Part shown: piece after piece, positions 10,871 to 20,590 of the stretch | Position numbering within the stretch: the stretch's first letter is position 1 | Layout: the number at the start of each line of letters is the position of its first letter | Program-made: the position numbers and the translations under genes | The notes under the pieces: model-generated | The model's database searches: none | What the model was told of the DNA's origin: nothing | Seen by the model: the letters and a program-made list of their open reading frames with translations, nothing else | From: Durusdinium trenchii | Taxonomy: Eukaryota > Sar > Dinophyceae > Suessiales > Symbiodiniaceae | DNA: 64,000 bases | Direction: 5' to 3' | Assembly: GCA_963970005.1 (NCBI GenBank) | Contig: CAXAMN010022707.1 | Span: 73,097 to 137,096 of the forward strand

Positions 10871-12274
10871 GTGTCTGCCTTGGTACCTCGTTTTTTGCTT
10901 GACTCAGCAAAAGCTGGCAACAGCCTGGCGTCAATGCTGCCCACCCACACTGCGTGTTGGTGGCCTGTGGTTGAGGACGTATTCGCATCAGCAGCTTGCA
11001 AAAAACTCCGTCATCATCTCCTGGACCAAGCTGTTGCGCATGAGGAGTGCTCGTACCTGTCCATTGATGGAACATTCAAGGTATGCTTGCCATTGATGGG
11101 GCAGGGTCGGTTTTCAGACCCAAGAGCCTTACGCGACCAGCATCCTTTTCCGGCAAGTGACAGCTACACCCGTGTTCTCTCAGTGCGGGGAAGAAGCGGT
11201 GCAGTGCTTTGCCTGGAGCCATCTTGTGGAGAAGGCGCAGACCACATCAAAGCGTGTCTTCAAAAAAGCATTTCAGCGCCTGGACTTTTGCAAGTGAAAC
11301 ATATTGCAAGCGACAATCCTTCACCGAAGCTTTTTTCTGAGCTCAAATCGATCTGCGCAAACCTCAAGGCCTTGTCTTTAGACCCAACACATACGGCTAT
11401 GCACTATGAGCAGGGGCTGGGAGGAAGAAAGTCTGCAGGTTCGAGCCTACTTCGGTCATTCATGGTGAAGTTCACCAACCACGACGAAGCAGTGACCCAA
11501 AACATTTGGGGACCATTCTTTGAAGGACAAGCTTGCGTGGCCCTATCTCGTGAGGAGCAAATGTTGCGACAACACATTCTGGACAGCTCCTTGGCAGTTG
11601 TCCGTTCCAAGCGGATACTGGCTTCTTGTGAAGAATTGAAGGTCTGGCCTACACGGATTCAGTTTGTGGAGGCACTGGCTGCACTTTCCTGTCTTCACAG
11701 AACCGACATGGGCCGGAAGATCGAAGGGACTAAAACTACGCTGGCGAAGCTCCTACACAATGTCACAAGTGCAGAGCAGCTGGAGTGGCTCTTCAACAAC
11801 TTGAGGTACAGGCAATTCTTACCACATCGAGTTCGTCTGCTGCTGCCTTCAGGCACTACTGCCAACGAAGCACTCCATGCAGAAATCAACTCATGGTATC
11901 GACAGACTCAGCAGATGCACCGCAGCACATTGGTGCAAAAGCTGCAAATCCAGCAGCTGGGCAAACTATTGGCCCACAACATTGCTTTGCACAGCCCCAC
12001 AGCAAAGCAGATGCCAAGCTCTCATGTCCTCTCACAGCGAGTTGGAAATCCTCTATGGTCAGCCAAAACCTGGCAGTCGGACATGGTGCAACAAGCATCA
12101 ACCTTGCCATTGAAAGCTCGCAGAAAAACAGAGAAGGAGCTGGTGGCAGAAGCAGCTAAAAAGCGTCCAGCAGCAGCTCCAAGGCCGAAGGCGCGTGCGA
12201 AGCGCACGCCATTTACTTTGGAGCGCAAACCCGGTCTCCTAAGGAGCGGGGTGCGCAAAAGAAACTCGATGTGA
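10871..12274 (+). CDS. DDE-type transposase domain, C-terminal part of the element
   Basis: 468 codons open from an AG|G acceptor (CCCCTTAG before GTGTCTGCC). There is no ATG at the start, which supports splicing from the preceding block. Candidate catalytic acids: D66 in YLSIDGTFKVC; D148 in ASDNPSPKLF, or D171 in SLDPTHTAMHYE; E333 in TANEALHAEINSWYR. A conserved-looking GGRKSAGSSLLRSFMVKF stretch lies between. The order D, D, E with a long helical insert before the last acid fits eukaryotic DDE transposases; the NEALH motif is of the kind seen in Mutator/Kolobok-like groups, but I cannot name the superfamily. The C-terminus is Lys/Arg/Pro-rich (KKRPAAAPRPKARAKRT). Together with the upstream C2H2 finger this would give a DNA-binding plus strand-transfer module. 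Confidence 0.65.
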   Translation: MSALVPRFLLDSAKAGNSLASMLPTHTACWWPVVEDVFASAACKKLRHHLLDQAVAHEECSYLSIDGTFKVCLPLMGQGRFSDPRALRDQHPFPASDSYTRVLSVRGRSGAVLCLEPSCGEGADHIKACLQKSISAPGLLQVKHIASDNPSPKLFSELKSICANLKALSLDPTHTAMHYEQGLGGRKSAGSSLLRSFMVKFTNHDEAVTQNIWGPFFEGQACVALSREEQMLRQHILDSSLAVVRSKRILASCEELKVWPTRIQFVEALAALSCLHRTDMGRKIEGTKTTLAKLLHNVTSAEQLEWLFNNLRYRQFLPHRVRLLLPSGTTANEALHAEINSWYRQTQQMHRSTLVQKLQIQQLGKLLAHNIALHSPTAKQMPSSHVLSQRVGNPLWSAKTWQSDMVQQASTLPLKARRKTEKELVAEAAKKRPAAAPRPKARAKRTPFTLERKPGLLRSGVRKRNSM

Positions 12275-12715
12275 CAGGTGAAAAAGAATTGCGTAAACAC
12301 TGCTTGCTGTGCTTGTGCAAACACAAACAACACTATCTTTGGACATTGGCACGCTGGATTAGACTTAACCCTTCTACACTCTGCGCGCTCAATACACAAG
12401 CAATTAGTATGTACTCTCAGCGATCAATATGTTGCTTTCTCCCGGCCCTACCTGCTTGCTTGCCTGGTATAGAGGGAACCTAATCTCTATGATTTGCTGG
12501 ATAGTTTCTTGGCATCGCGCTCCGCATCTGGTTCTCCAGTTTCAAGTCCAGTTATGGAACTGGAGCAACAGCCTTGCTATTTAACGTCTGCGAAGTATTA
12601 TTGTGCTCTTTTGCTGACAGGAAAAATGGGCGGGTGCTGGATGTTGCACTTAGAACCAAAGCAAATGTTGTCTTGAGAGCTCCCACGACTCATTGTACCT
12701 ATTTTTCCATGCCTC

Positions 12716-12735
12716 GGGGGGGGGGGGGGGGGGGG
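12716..12735. repeat. Poly-G run (20 G)
   Basis: Twenty consecutive G residues, likely a quadruplex-forming and assembly-unstable site. Confidence 0.95.
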
Positions 12736-12884
12736 TCTTCGACCTGAAAAATCAGGGAATAGGATTTGCACCCGGTCGAAAGAAACCTTGCTATCGCAAG
12801 AGTAACTCCAGCTAGCTTCGCTAGCTTTCGTGATAAGACGTGGATTCATTGGTTGAGAAGATCAGAATCCTCTTCCTTTTTTAA

Positions 12885-12983
12885 CTCCCCCCTCCCTTGA
12901 GGGCGGGGGGGAGCTTCCTTGAAGAAGCGCTCGAACTATTCATTTGGTTCCTAGAATTTTACAGAAACTTAACCTTTCTCGCA
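12885..12983 (-). repeat. Dispersed hairpin repeat, copy 1
   Basis: Read on the - strand this matches the copy at 24268-24365: gttaagtttc, then ctagga.ccaaat, then gcgcttcttcaaggaa, then a C-rich/G-rich stem (aagctcccccc...gggggagtt). The stem-loop is about 35 bp. Two copies in opposite orientation suggest a small non-autonomous element. Confidence 0.7.
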
Positions 12984-13314
12984 TAGATAGCTTTTGTAAT
13001 TTTGTTGTCTTTTGCTGTCTTTTTGAATTCGGACACAGTGACACCTTCTGATTCTGCTCTTGGTCCGTCGCTCCGTCCCGGCCCAAGCTCTCGCTTTTTT
13101 GGGCGGCCGGGCCATTTGAAGAACCAGGAGGAGACGTACATCGGCCCGGCATAGCCAGATCCGAAGGGGTTGTTACCTCGGAAGGACAGCTGACTTCAGT
13201 AACTCGGTCAGTAGGGATTTTGGGCTCGGGGCTCGGGGCTTTTTGGAAGCAAGAAGCTAAGCTAGAAGCTGGAAGCCTACGCACAGTTGGACACCATCAC
13301 TATTAGGTTGGAGG

Positions 13315-13317
<3 letters not shown>

Positions 13318-13365
<48 letters not shown>
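13318..13365. repeat. (ACT)n microsatellite
   Basis: About 15 uninterrupted ACT units. They create artificial polythreonine and polyvaline open frames on the two strands. Confidence 0.95.
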
Positions 13366-13691
13366 GTCGTACTACCAGGGGCCACAAACCATCCAAAACC
13401 TGGTTTTCCCTAGCAAAAAGACTGGTTTTTGTATGTGAAAACCATTGTTTTTCATGGTTTGCTTCGGGCCCCTGGTAGTAGCAATTCTTGCTCACCGGCC
13501 TCTCAGACCGGGCCATCTCCTGGATCCGATCATCCACTCCAATGGAGAACGACTCTCACGACTGGCGTTTTGGGTGGTCCAACACCGTTCCTTCATAGAT
13601 CCACACATGCGACCAGTCAGAATCTTTAAATCAGTCATGACTCCAACAACAACCGACTCGACGATCCCCAGCATTCAGCTCCTAAGCAGCT

Positions 13692-14430
13692 CCTAACGCC
13701 TCGGACCTGCTGCACTCGCGGGTCGCACCGGTGCGGACGGCCTCTGACGTCCGGGGCACGCTGCGACACGTCGGGAAGGCCCCGCCGCTGCATCTGGAGG
13801 ATGCCTTGATAGAGCGCCTCCCGAACGCGGCGACACGTCGGCCCGAGCGGGCCGAGCGCATCTTCTTCGGGCGCCGAATCGGAACGCTGCAGACGACGTG
13901 GTCGGAGAACGAAGCAAGACGACGACGCTTGGAACCCGTCAAACACGCCCCCAGCGGCGTGAAAAGAACGTTCTTCTTTTGGGGAAGCGACTGGACAAAA
14001 CGGGCCTTTCCTGGATGCTTTTTGCTGTTCCATTCGACCCCCCGCCTCCTCACTGACCTGTTCCTCTTCCGCCACCCGTCCCTTGGCGCTGCCGAACTGG
14101 GCGCCGTCCAATAAGGGCTCAGCACCGTACCTGGGTGTTCTCAGCTGGAGACAAAACTGGTCTGGTTCTGTGACCTCTTCAGACCCTAATGGCTCATCCA
14201 CCACGACGCTGGAACTGTCTTATACCTTCCTTTTTGATCGCCAAGCCGAAGTCTTGGACACCACGACGCTGGCCGGGTCGTCCGCACCCGGGCGCGCACG
14301 ACCGGATCCATCCGTCGGTGGCGGGTCACAGGAGATTGTAGTCCAAAAGGTCGAAGGAATGGATGTTCGTCCGATCGCAGATCTTCGGAACCTCGTCGTT
14401 CAACAGGAAGCCGGTCGCCTGATGTGGTGA
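13692..14430 (+). CDS. Candidate exons of an unrecognised gene
   Basis: A GC-rich + strand frame opens after a possible acceptor (TAAGCAG at about 13691). It runs to about 13970 with a charged helical composition (PPLHLEDALIERLPNAATRR, then RRIGTLQTTWSENEARRRR). A second open piece at about 14190-14430 contains QEIVVQKVEGMDVRPIADL and ends at TGA. The - strand of the first piece is also open, so the strand is not certain. No family recognised. Confidence 0.35.
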
Positions 14431-14814
14431 AGGACCGCGGATGGCGGAGGGGTGTAACGGGAGGAAAGATGAGGAAAGCAGTTCGCTGCGGCACGTCGTT
14501 CGGTCTCATTGTTGGGTCAAGCAGGCGCTGGCTCGCGCCAGGAGAGGGGGGGACGCTTGGTCAGGAATGGGAAAAAAAGACACAGGTATTGTTTGAAAGA
14601 AGTAAGTCACGTGTTGAGCAGGCTCACACTTTGATCCACTTCGTTGCCTTCTCATCCAATCTCTCAAACTTGGCGCACACATGCCAATCCTTACGACACC
14701 CCCTCTTTCCTGCAAGAGAGTGGGGGCAGGCCCAACTCAGCACATGGAGAAGCCCAAGCATGCGTGCCTTGATAATGATGTCGCAATCCAACTTGGATCC
14801 ATCCTCTCCACAAG

Positions 14815-15035
14815 GACGCTACTAGGAGCAAAGGGCATCGCTACGAACGGAACAAGGACGCTACGTTCGGGGCTCCTGGCCGTACTACTAGGAGCAATGT
14901 TCGCTATTAACAAGAAGCTTCTAGTAGCTACTAGCTTCTAGTAGCTATTAGCTTTTTGTTTCTACTAGCTTCTTGTTACTACTAGTAAGGCACTTGTTAC
15001 TACTAGCGATGCACTTGTTCCTAGTAGCTACGTTC
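14815..15035. repeat. TACTAGTA/ACAAG dispersed repeat cluster
   Basis: Mosaic of the words aggagcaa, ggacgctac, gggctcctggc, acaagaagc and ctactagta in both orientations, giving many short palindromes. Same family as the blocks at 15.6, 17.2, 26.3, 27.5, 43.7, 45.5 and 63.4 kb. Confidence 0.8.
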
Positions 15036-15055
15036 GGAGCTCCTTCAAAAGAACG

Positions 15056-15306
15056 CCTTGCCCATCACTTCGGTACTCAGCGATCTCGCCCACCCTGATC
15101 CGCGACGGCGATGGAGTGGTGACTGACATTCCGCGCGCCGAGTTCGACCGGGTGGGTGTGAGCGTCACAGGCGATTTGGAGCGAACCTGTTTCGAATGTA
15201 CTTCTGCTTGGCACGTTGATGAGAAGTCCCTGTCTGACCCGGACCGTCCTGTCTGTCCAGGTGTCCTACTTGTCGGTGAGTCCGACCGGAAGCAGCTGGG
15301 TAGATA
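15056..15306 (+). CDS. Candidate exon, strand uncertain
   Basis: On + the frame reads through TLIRDGDGVVTDIPRAEFDR and on to a TAG at 15304; it contains CFECTSAW. On - the same DNA is also open (RIRVGEIAEYRSDGQGV). GC content and the lack of stops suggest an exon of one of them. No family recognised. Confidence 0.3.
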
Positions 15307-15310
15307 GCTA

Positions 15311-15382
15311 TTCACATGATTGAGTAGACACTTCTATATTCCTGTCATATTATAATGAATCACTATCTGCCTTGTTCAGTAG
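15311..15382 (+). repeat. Dispersed repeat, pair with 17911-17983
   Basis: Begins attcacatgattgagtagac and ends near gccttgttc..tag. About 80 percent identical by eye to the later copy, same orientation, 2.6 kb apart, on either side of the ubiquitin-FNIP gene. Confidence 0.7.
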
Positions 15383-15614
15383 ACATCGAAGTACATCGAG
15401 GCTGGGGCTTGAGAGTGGCAAGTCCGTGATAGCCCGCAATGAAGCCCAGATCTGAGACCTGTCAATAGAGTGTTAAAGAAGACACCACAGGTTCTATGGC
15501 TATTACAACTTCGCAGTTGCTGGAGGAAAGTCTTCTTGACATTTCTTGACAAGGATGCATTTGCGAAATCGATCACAGTCTTTTCCAGGATCTCTCTGTC
15601 TCTGTCAATATAGC

Positions 15615-15675
15615 TTTAGGAGCAAGAACCCTACTAGGGGCTCCTGGCATCGCTACTTGGAGCAAGGACGCTACT
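15615..15675. repeat. TACTAG-type dispersed repeat
   Basis: Contains aggagcaagaaccctacta, ggggctcctggcatcgctac and ggagcaaggacgctac, the common words of this repeat family. Confidence 0.75.
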
Positions 15676-15787
15676 ATTGTATGTTTTGTATTTTTCGTTT
15701 CTGAGATCTGTCGAGCTACGTTGATCTCCCCGGCCGCGTCGAGCTACAAGGCTTCCCACTTGTCGTGGGAGGGAATGCGCGGGCACA

Positions 15788-16754
15788 TCAATTGAAATCT
15801 GAAAAATAGACGCGAACATGAAGCTCCTCACAGCCAAGCTCCCGCAAGCTGCTTTGCAAGGTGATGCCGTCCAAGAAGCTAGGGCCAAAGGCGGCACCAA
15901 AGGTCAATTTCTGCAGGCTGCTTGGCAAGGTGACACCTTCCAAGATCTGGTTGAACTTGTCACCAAAGGTCAAAGTCTGCAGGCTGCTTGGCAAGGTGAC
16001 ACCTGTCAAGCTCTGGTTGAAATAGCTGCCAAAGGTCAAAGTCTGCAGGCTGCTTGGCAAGGTGACACCTTCCAAGCTCTGGTCGAAAAATGCACCAAAG
16101 GTCAAAGTCTGCAGGCTGCTTGGCAAGGTGACACCTTCCAAGCTCTGGTCGAAATAGTTGCCGAAAGTCAAAGTCTGCAGGCTGCTTGGCAAGGTGACAC
16201 GTTCCAAGCTCTGGTTGAAATTTGGGACGAAAGTCAAAGTCTGCAGGCTGGTTGGGAAGGTGACACCTGCCAAGNNNNNNNNNNAAATAGCTGCCAAAGG
16301 TCAAAGTCTGCAGGCTGCTTGGCAAGGTGACGCCTTCCAAGCTCTGGTTGAAAGAATGGCCAAAGGTCAAGGTCTGCAGGCTGCTTGGCAAGGTGACACC
16401 TTCCAAGCTCTGGTCGAAATAGTGGCCGAAGGTCAAAGAGGCGATTGCATCTGTCACTGTGGCATGCGTGTGGTCTCTCGTCCTCTCTGCGAGGGCCCTT
16501 CGGAAGCCAATCGCTGCCTCCAGCGCGCAAACCTGCCGAACGACGTATGAGATCTCTGGACTGCGCACTTCTTGCAGAGGCTTGGAGGGGTCCTCCAAAA
16601 TTTGTCCACCTGCGAAAAGAACAAGCTTTCCACCAGTCTTCATGCCAATTCTCCGTGCGATAGTCTTCGAGAGATCGCCCACTGTGGCCGTCTCATCCAC
16701 TAGGAGCTGAAATGTTGTGCCATCGAGACCCTTGATGGTCTTAGCGGCGCCCAT
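15788..16754 (-). CDS. Ubiquitin-like domain plus FNIP-type leucine-rich repeats, intronless
   Basis: ATG at 16754 gives MGAAKTIKGLDGTTFQLLVD, then KLVFAGGQILED-like ubiquitin strands (KLVLFAGGQILEDPSKPL) as a beta-grasp domain of about 75 residues, then a linker. About ten repeats of 23 residues follow, of the form FDQSLEGVTLPSSLQTLTFG, which match the FNIP repeat known from Dictyostelium and abundant in dinoflagellates. The DNA shows the same 69-bp period. The protein ends FLDGITLQSSLRELG... with a stop at 15788. A 10-N gap at 16275-16284 inside the repeats breaks the frame; the gap length is nominal, so the gene need not be broken. The frame is open further 5' to 16829 but without an ATG. 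Function is likely protein binding; no enzyme motif seen. Confidence 0.8.
16275..16284. other. Assembly gap of 10 N inside the 69-bp repeats
   Basis: The unknown bases sit within near-identical repeat units, so the true number of FNIP repeats is unknown and the apparent frameshift here is probably an artefact. Confidence 0.95.
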
Positions 16755-17186
16755 GGCGATTGATGGACGGGCGCTCTCACCAAAGACACTTCCTATATGA
16801 TCTACCAAGTTCACTAGTGCTTGAGCCACATTATTTGTATGTCAATGTATATTATATATATATATATTATTATCTATCTTGCACATCAGCATACGGTTCA
16901 CCTCCACTTTGGAGCATTGTCAGATTGAAGTCAAAAAACAATCATTGCCGCCCAAAAAGGTTGGATCCATCCTAAAGTCCGGAAATCCGCTTGGGAGGGG
17001 AAAGGGCTTGCAATCAACACATGTCAGCTTGGCCGAGACGGTGTGGTTGTGGGGCTTCAAAAGCCCTTCTGCCCAGCCTCAGCACGTTTTCCCGTCCTTC
17101 CCCCTTCCGTGGAGGGCCAAAGGGGAGCCCTTGAGGCTTCCAAGATGACGTCCCACATCGTCCCCAAAATCGCCCAAGAATGCCAG

Positions 17187-17455
17187 GAGCTACGTTCGTA
17201 GCGTCCTTGTTACTACTAGTAAGGCACCTGTTACTACTAGCGTGGCACCTGTTACTACTAGCGTGGCACTTGTTACTAGTAGCGATGCACTTGTTACTAG
17301 TAGCGATGCACTTGTTACTAGTAGCGTCCTTGTTACTAGTAAGGCACCTTGCTACTCTTGCTACTAGTAGCAATGCCCGTGCTCCGTTCGTAGCGATGTC
17401 CTTTGTTACTAGCGTTGCCAGGGGCCACTACTAGCGTCCTTGCTCCGTTCGTAGC
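17187..17455. repeat. Tandem block of TACTAGTA-type repeat
   Basis: Units of 20 to 21 bp such as gcacctgttactactagcgt and gcacttgttactagtagcga, each about three times in a row, flanked by ctccgttcgtagc words. A - strand open frame with SNKC repeats is a by-product. Confidence 0.85.
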
Positions 17456-17459
17456 GAAC

Positions 17460-17597
17460 AAGCATCGTCCCCCCCCAAGGGCAGTTTTGCCGCCGGAAGG
17501 AGTGAAGATATGCAACGCGCTCGCTCGAGCTCGAGCTCGAGGGCCGTCGCCCGAGGGCCGCGCACTCGGGTTTCGGCAGGCCCGAATCCTGAAACCA
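17460..17597 (-). CDS. Candidate exon, unrecognised
   Basis: After an acceptor (GGTTTCAG|G) the - frame reads FGPAETRVRGPRATALELEL and continues with an Ala/Leu-rich helix into LLPAAKLPLGG. The ELELE part is encoded by a perfect (GAGCTC)n tract, so some of it may be low-complexity. No family recognised. Confidence 0.3.
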
Positions 17598-17910
17598 CCA
17601 GTGATGGCGGTGAACGAGATTGAGAAGAGGGTGGTATTGGTAGCGGTTTTGGTGGCAGATTTTCAGGGAAAGCTTCCAAAAGAACAGGTTGGATTCAGAC
17701 AAACATCTCCCTGCGGTGCTGGGTGTTGCTTCTCAAACATGGTTTGTTTTCACTGAGAAATCCAATTTGCAAAGCAACCCCCAGCCACCCATGCTTTCCA
17801 ATGACATGGCCTATAGATTCCGCCAGTCAACCAGACCGAAGGACATCACAGTCGCACAAGGAGATAGTTCCGTGATACTTGTTCAAATAATAGTTACATC
17901 ACGGTATATG

Positions 17911-17983
17911 AACCATTCACATGATTGAGTAGACACTGCTATATTTCTGTCACGAATCACCATATGCCTTGTTCCATAGGAAA
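17911..17983 (+). repeat. Dispersed repeat, pair with 15311-15382
   Basis: Direct repeat of the 15.3 kb copy: cattcacatgattgagtaga at the start and atatgccttgttccatag at the end, with a few substitutions and indels. Confidence 0.7.
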
Positions 17984-18029
17984 GGGCAATCTTAGCCTCT
18001 GTCGGTCCCTAAAAAGGCAACAGTATGAA

Positions 18030-18230
18030 CAACTGCCAGTGATGTTGTATCTCGTTCGCTCGCAAAATCCGCCCACAAACAGCACACATCGCTGTTCCTC
18101 GCTGGCTCCTCTCCTCGTAGCATTGCTTCCAAACGTCAAAGCTGATGATATTGCCTGCACGATTGGTGTTGTAGTACCTCAGTGCGTGACTTGCGGTTGC
18201 TCGGTCCGACACGGGTCCGTCAGCACGCAC
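18030..18230 (-). CDS. Candidate exon with a C-x2-C...HH motif
   Basis: Acceptor GGACGCAG|G at 18231, then an open - frame with natural composition: SHALRYYNTNRAGNIISFDV, YEERSQRGTAMCAVCGRILR and ANEIQHHWQ. CAVCG followed ten residues later by HH resembles a small zinc-binding site. The exon end and the rest of the gene are not found. No family assigned. Confidence 0.4.
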
Positions 18231-19140
18231 CTGCGTCCAAGGCGTCGGCCACCGTTGAACACCCAAAAGAAGCTAGCTTCTCGATGTGACCGGTAGGGCG
18301 CTCGCATCGCTACGTAGTGATGTTTGCAACAGCTAGTCATCAGTAGTTGATACTTGATACTGTTGACGGTGACGAAACTACATGACCGGGACTCCAGGAC
18401 CAAAATATCCCACTGGTCCCTCTAGACATCGTGTGCTGTGAGAGTGTCCGCATCCATCGACAATCAAGTTTTGACAAGATCATCTACTTAACTTGTCAAC
18501 CCTAGGATTCCAACCACCATTATAACTTAATTGTTGTTACCGAATCAAGAAGTGTGTTACTCTACGAAGCCAGCTCAGCCTAGTTGCCTTCTTCTTCTTT
18601 CGCCTTTGGGGTCGGAGGTTCGACCATTGCGTGGTGAAAATCTCGCAGTCTCGGCGGTGAAAACCTACTGAGACACAGCTCGATGAGGCCTGAACTTTTC
18701 AAGCCAAAAACGGTCTATTGTCCGTTTCTCTCTCCTTTCCGTGCCCGCAACTCAGGAATCCGAACTCATCGGCGGGCCGTAGGAAGGCAATCACATCGAT
18801 CCTGGCGTCGTATCTCGCGCGTATCTCGCGCGACCGGTCGGCCCCACCGTTCTCTTCTTCGTTTTTGGGCAATCTTTCGTGGCGCCCTTTGGATGTTGGA
18901 TGAAGACAAAGAGGATCGTTTTGGATGTAGGTCTGTCTGTCGGTCTGTCGGTCTGCCAAAACATTTCGCTCGTGTATCTGGTTCAAGATTCGATTCTTGG
19001 ACCACACGCATTTCAATCTCCTCCGAAGGCTGAAGACAAATCACTTCAAATCTCGCCGTTGAATCGATCGCATTTGGGCGCACCATTTGGGACAGGTGGT
19101 GCCAGAACGGCGCCCCAGCATGGTGACCTTAGAGACAGGT

Positions 19141-19172
19141 CGAAGGAGAAGAAGAAGAAGAAGAAGAAGAAA
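19141..19172. repeat. (GAA)n microsatellite
   Basis: About nine GAA/AGA units between ggtcgaagga and caacccgc. Gives artificial poly-Arg, poly-Lys and poly-Phe frames. Confidence 0.9.
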
Positions 19173-20465
19173 CAACCCGCATCTAGCCGGACTGGTGTGG
19201 GCATCTTTCCAGGATTTGCTGCTTGACAAGGTGCACAAAAGACAAGGAACCACGTCAGAGCAGGTGGGGAAAAGCCTCTTTTCGGGAAATATGGTGAAGG
19301 GCAACAGGCAAAGGTGGAGGAGGAAGTGCCCTCGCTCACCAAAGCGAAACTACAGAACTGCCTAGCTTTGTTGGAGCACAAACATGATCTTTTCCTGTCA
19401 AAACAAAGCTCAAATGCGTTCTAGGTGGGTAGAACGACCAAAGTGTTGCACCGGGTTTTGTGCAAAGAAGACTTTGCCGGCTTTGCCCTACTTGTCTAAC
19501 CCTCTTGCGGCAGGTCCACCTGATCAAAGCTGCCATCTTGGTATTCGCAGAGTCTTCTTGGGCACCACCAAACTCCTTCCCCATTTTTCCTGAGCCTCTC
19601 CTTCGGCTCCTCCCTTCTTCGCCCCAGCAAACAGAAGGCAAACACCGTCCATGTTCGACCGTGCTCGTTCGTGTCGCTTCCTGAGCTTCCCGAGCATGGC
19701 GTGCGCCGTGCTCGATGGCCGTGCGCAGGTTCTCGTACCTCCGCCGTCTCCACGGCCGTGCGTCCGACGCGGCTCGACGCGGCGCGCCACTCGGTCGGCG
19801 CGGTCGGCGCACGCGAAGGCACCGGCCCCGACGACCACGACCTGGGGCGCTTCACGACCGGTGTTTCATCCAGTGATCCGTCGGTGACTTGGGGGAAGAC
19901 GAGTGACGAAGGATGAAGATTTCCCTCAAAACATGGTGGAAGTGGATGGCATGGCTTTCTTGTGTACTCATCGAAATAAGACTTTCATTTTTCACTTGCT
20001 GGCTCATGGCTCTGGACTCTGTTGCGGGAAACTGCCTTGCCTCAGGAATGCTTCCATTTTTGCGGCACTCGGGCGCTGGCATTCTTGCCCCAGAACTTCA
20101 AGGGCAACACCTGTGCAGAAATTGAGCATGACACCCTTTGCTTTCGTGACACCCTTTCTCCCTCTTTCCCCTCAGATCGAGTGCCCGAGATCGGCAAGCC
20201 TCATTGGCGTAGCCGTAGACGCCTTGGGCACCATAACTTTCACGAGGATTTGTACTGCAAGTGGTCGGGTTTGCAACGACTATGAAGATTATGCTCTTTT
20301 CATCTCTTTTCATAAGGTTCACAAGTGTGAACCCAATTCAGGTTCCATATTTCTGCTGTAGCTCAGTGTAGCTCTGAAGTCCCCAGCTTTCTGTCAACAA
20401 ACATGTGTCCACTTCACCCTTAAATACCAAGGCGGTACCAGAAAGTCAACGCAACCACGCATGCT

Positions 20466-20590
20466 CCCTACAAGTCCAAGGGCCAAGTTAAGCCTGTTTC
20501 ATACCTGGTTCTTGACCTCATTGAGTTCTGGTTTTGCATGACTGGATCCAGTCAAATGAGGTCCGGTCCGACCTGTAGGGGCAGTTTCCT
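20466..20590 (+). repeat. Dispersed repeat, pair with 54401-54512
   Basis: Shares ctacaagtccaagggccaag, cttgacctcattgag, ggatccagtcaaatgaggtc and gacctgtag in the same order and orientation with the copy 34 kb away; about 85 percent identical by eye. Confidence 0.8.

Larger units (their letters stand above)
12275..13690. other. Intergenic stretch downstream of the element
   Basis: Apart from the G-run, hairpin repeat and ACT microsatellite listed separately, I see no coding frame. The 3' terminus of the mobile element should lie in the first few hundred bases; I did not find a convincing terminal inverted repeat by eye. Confidence 0.4.

Noticed and set aside
13277-13537. Polyvaline and polythreonine frames
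   Set aside because: Translation of the ACT microsatellite on either strand.
15818-16330. + strand repeat protein with QSLQAAWQGDTFQALVE units
   Set aside because: Antisense reading of the FNIP repeat gene; the - strand has the recognised repeat, the ubiquitin-like domain, an ATG and a stop.
15825-16440. CRISPR-like regular repeats
   Set aside because: Period 69 bp without unique spacers, coding for FNIP repeats in a eukaryotic context.
17014-17373. - strand frame with ATSNKC/ASSNRC repeats
   Set aside because: Produced entirely by the 20-bp TACTAGTA tandem repeat; no flanking coding signal.
19046-19381. Poly-Phe/poly-Arg frames near 19.15 kb
   Set aside because: Translation of the GAA microsatellite.
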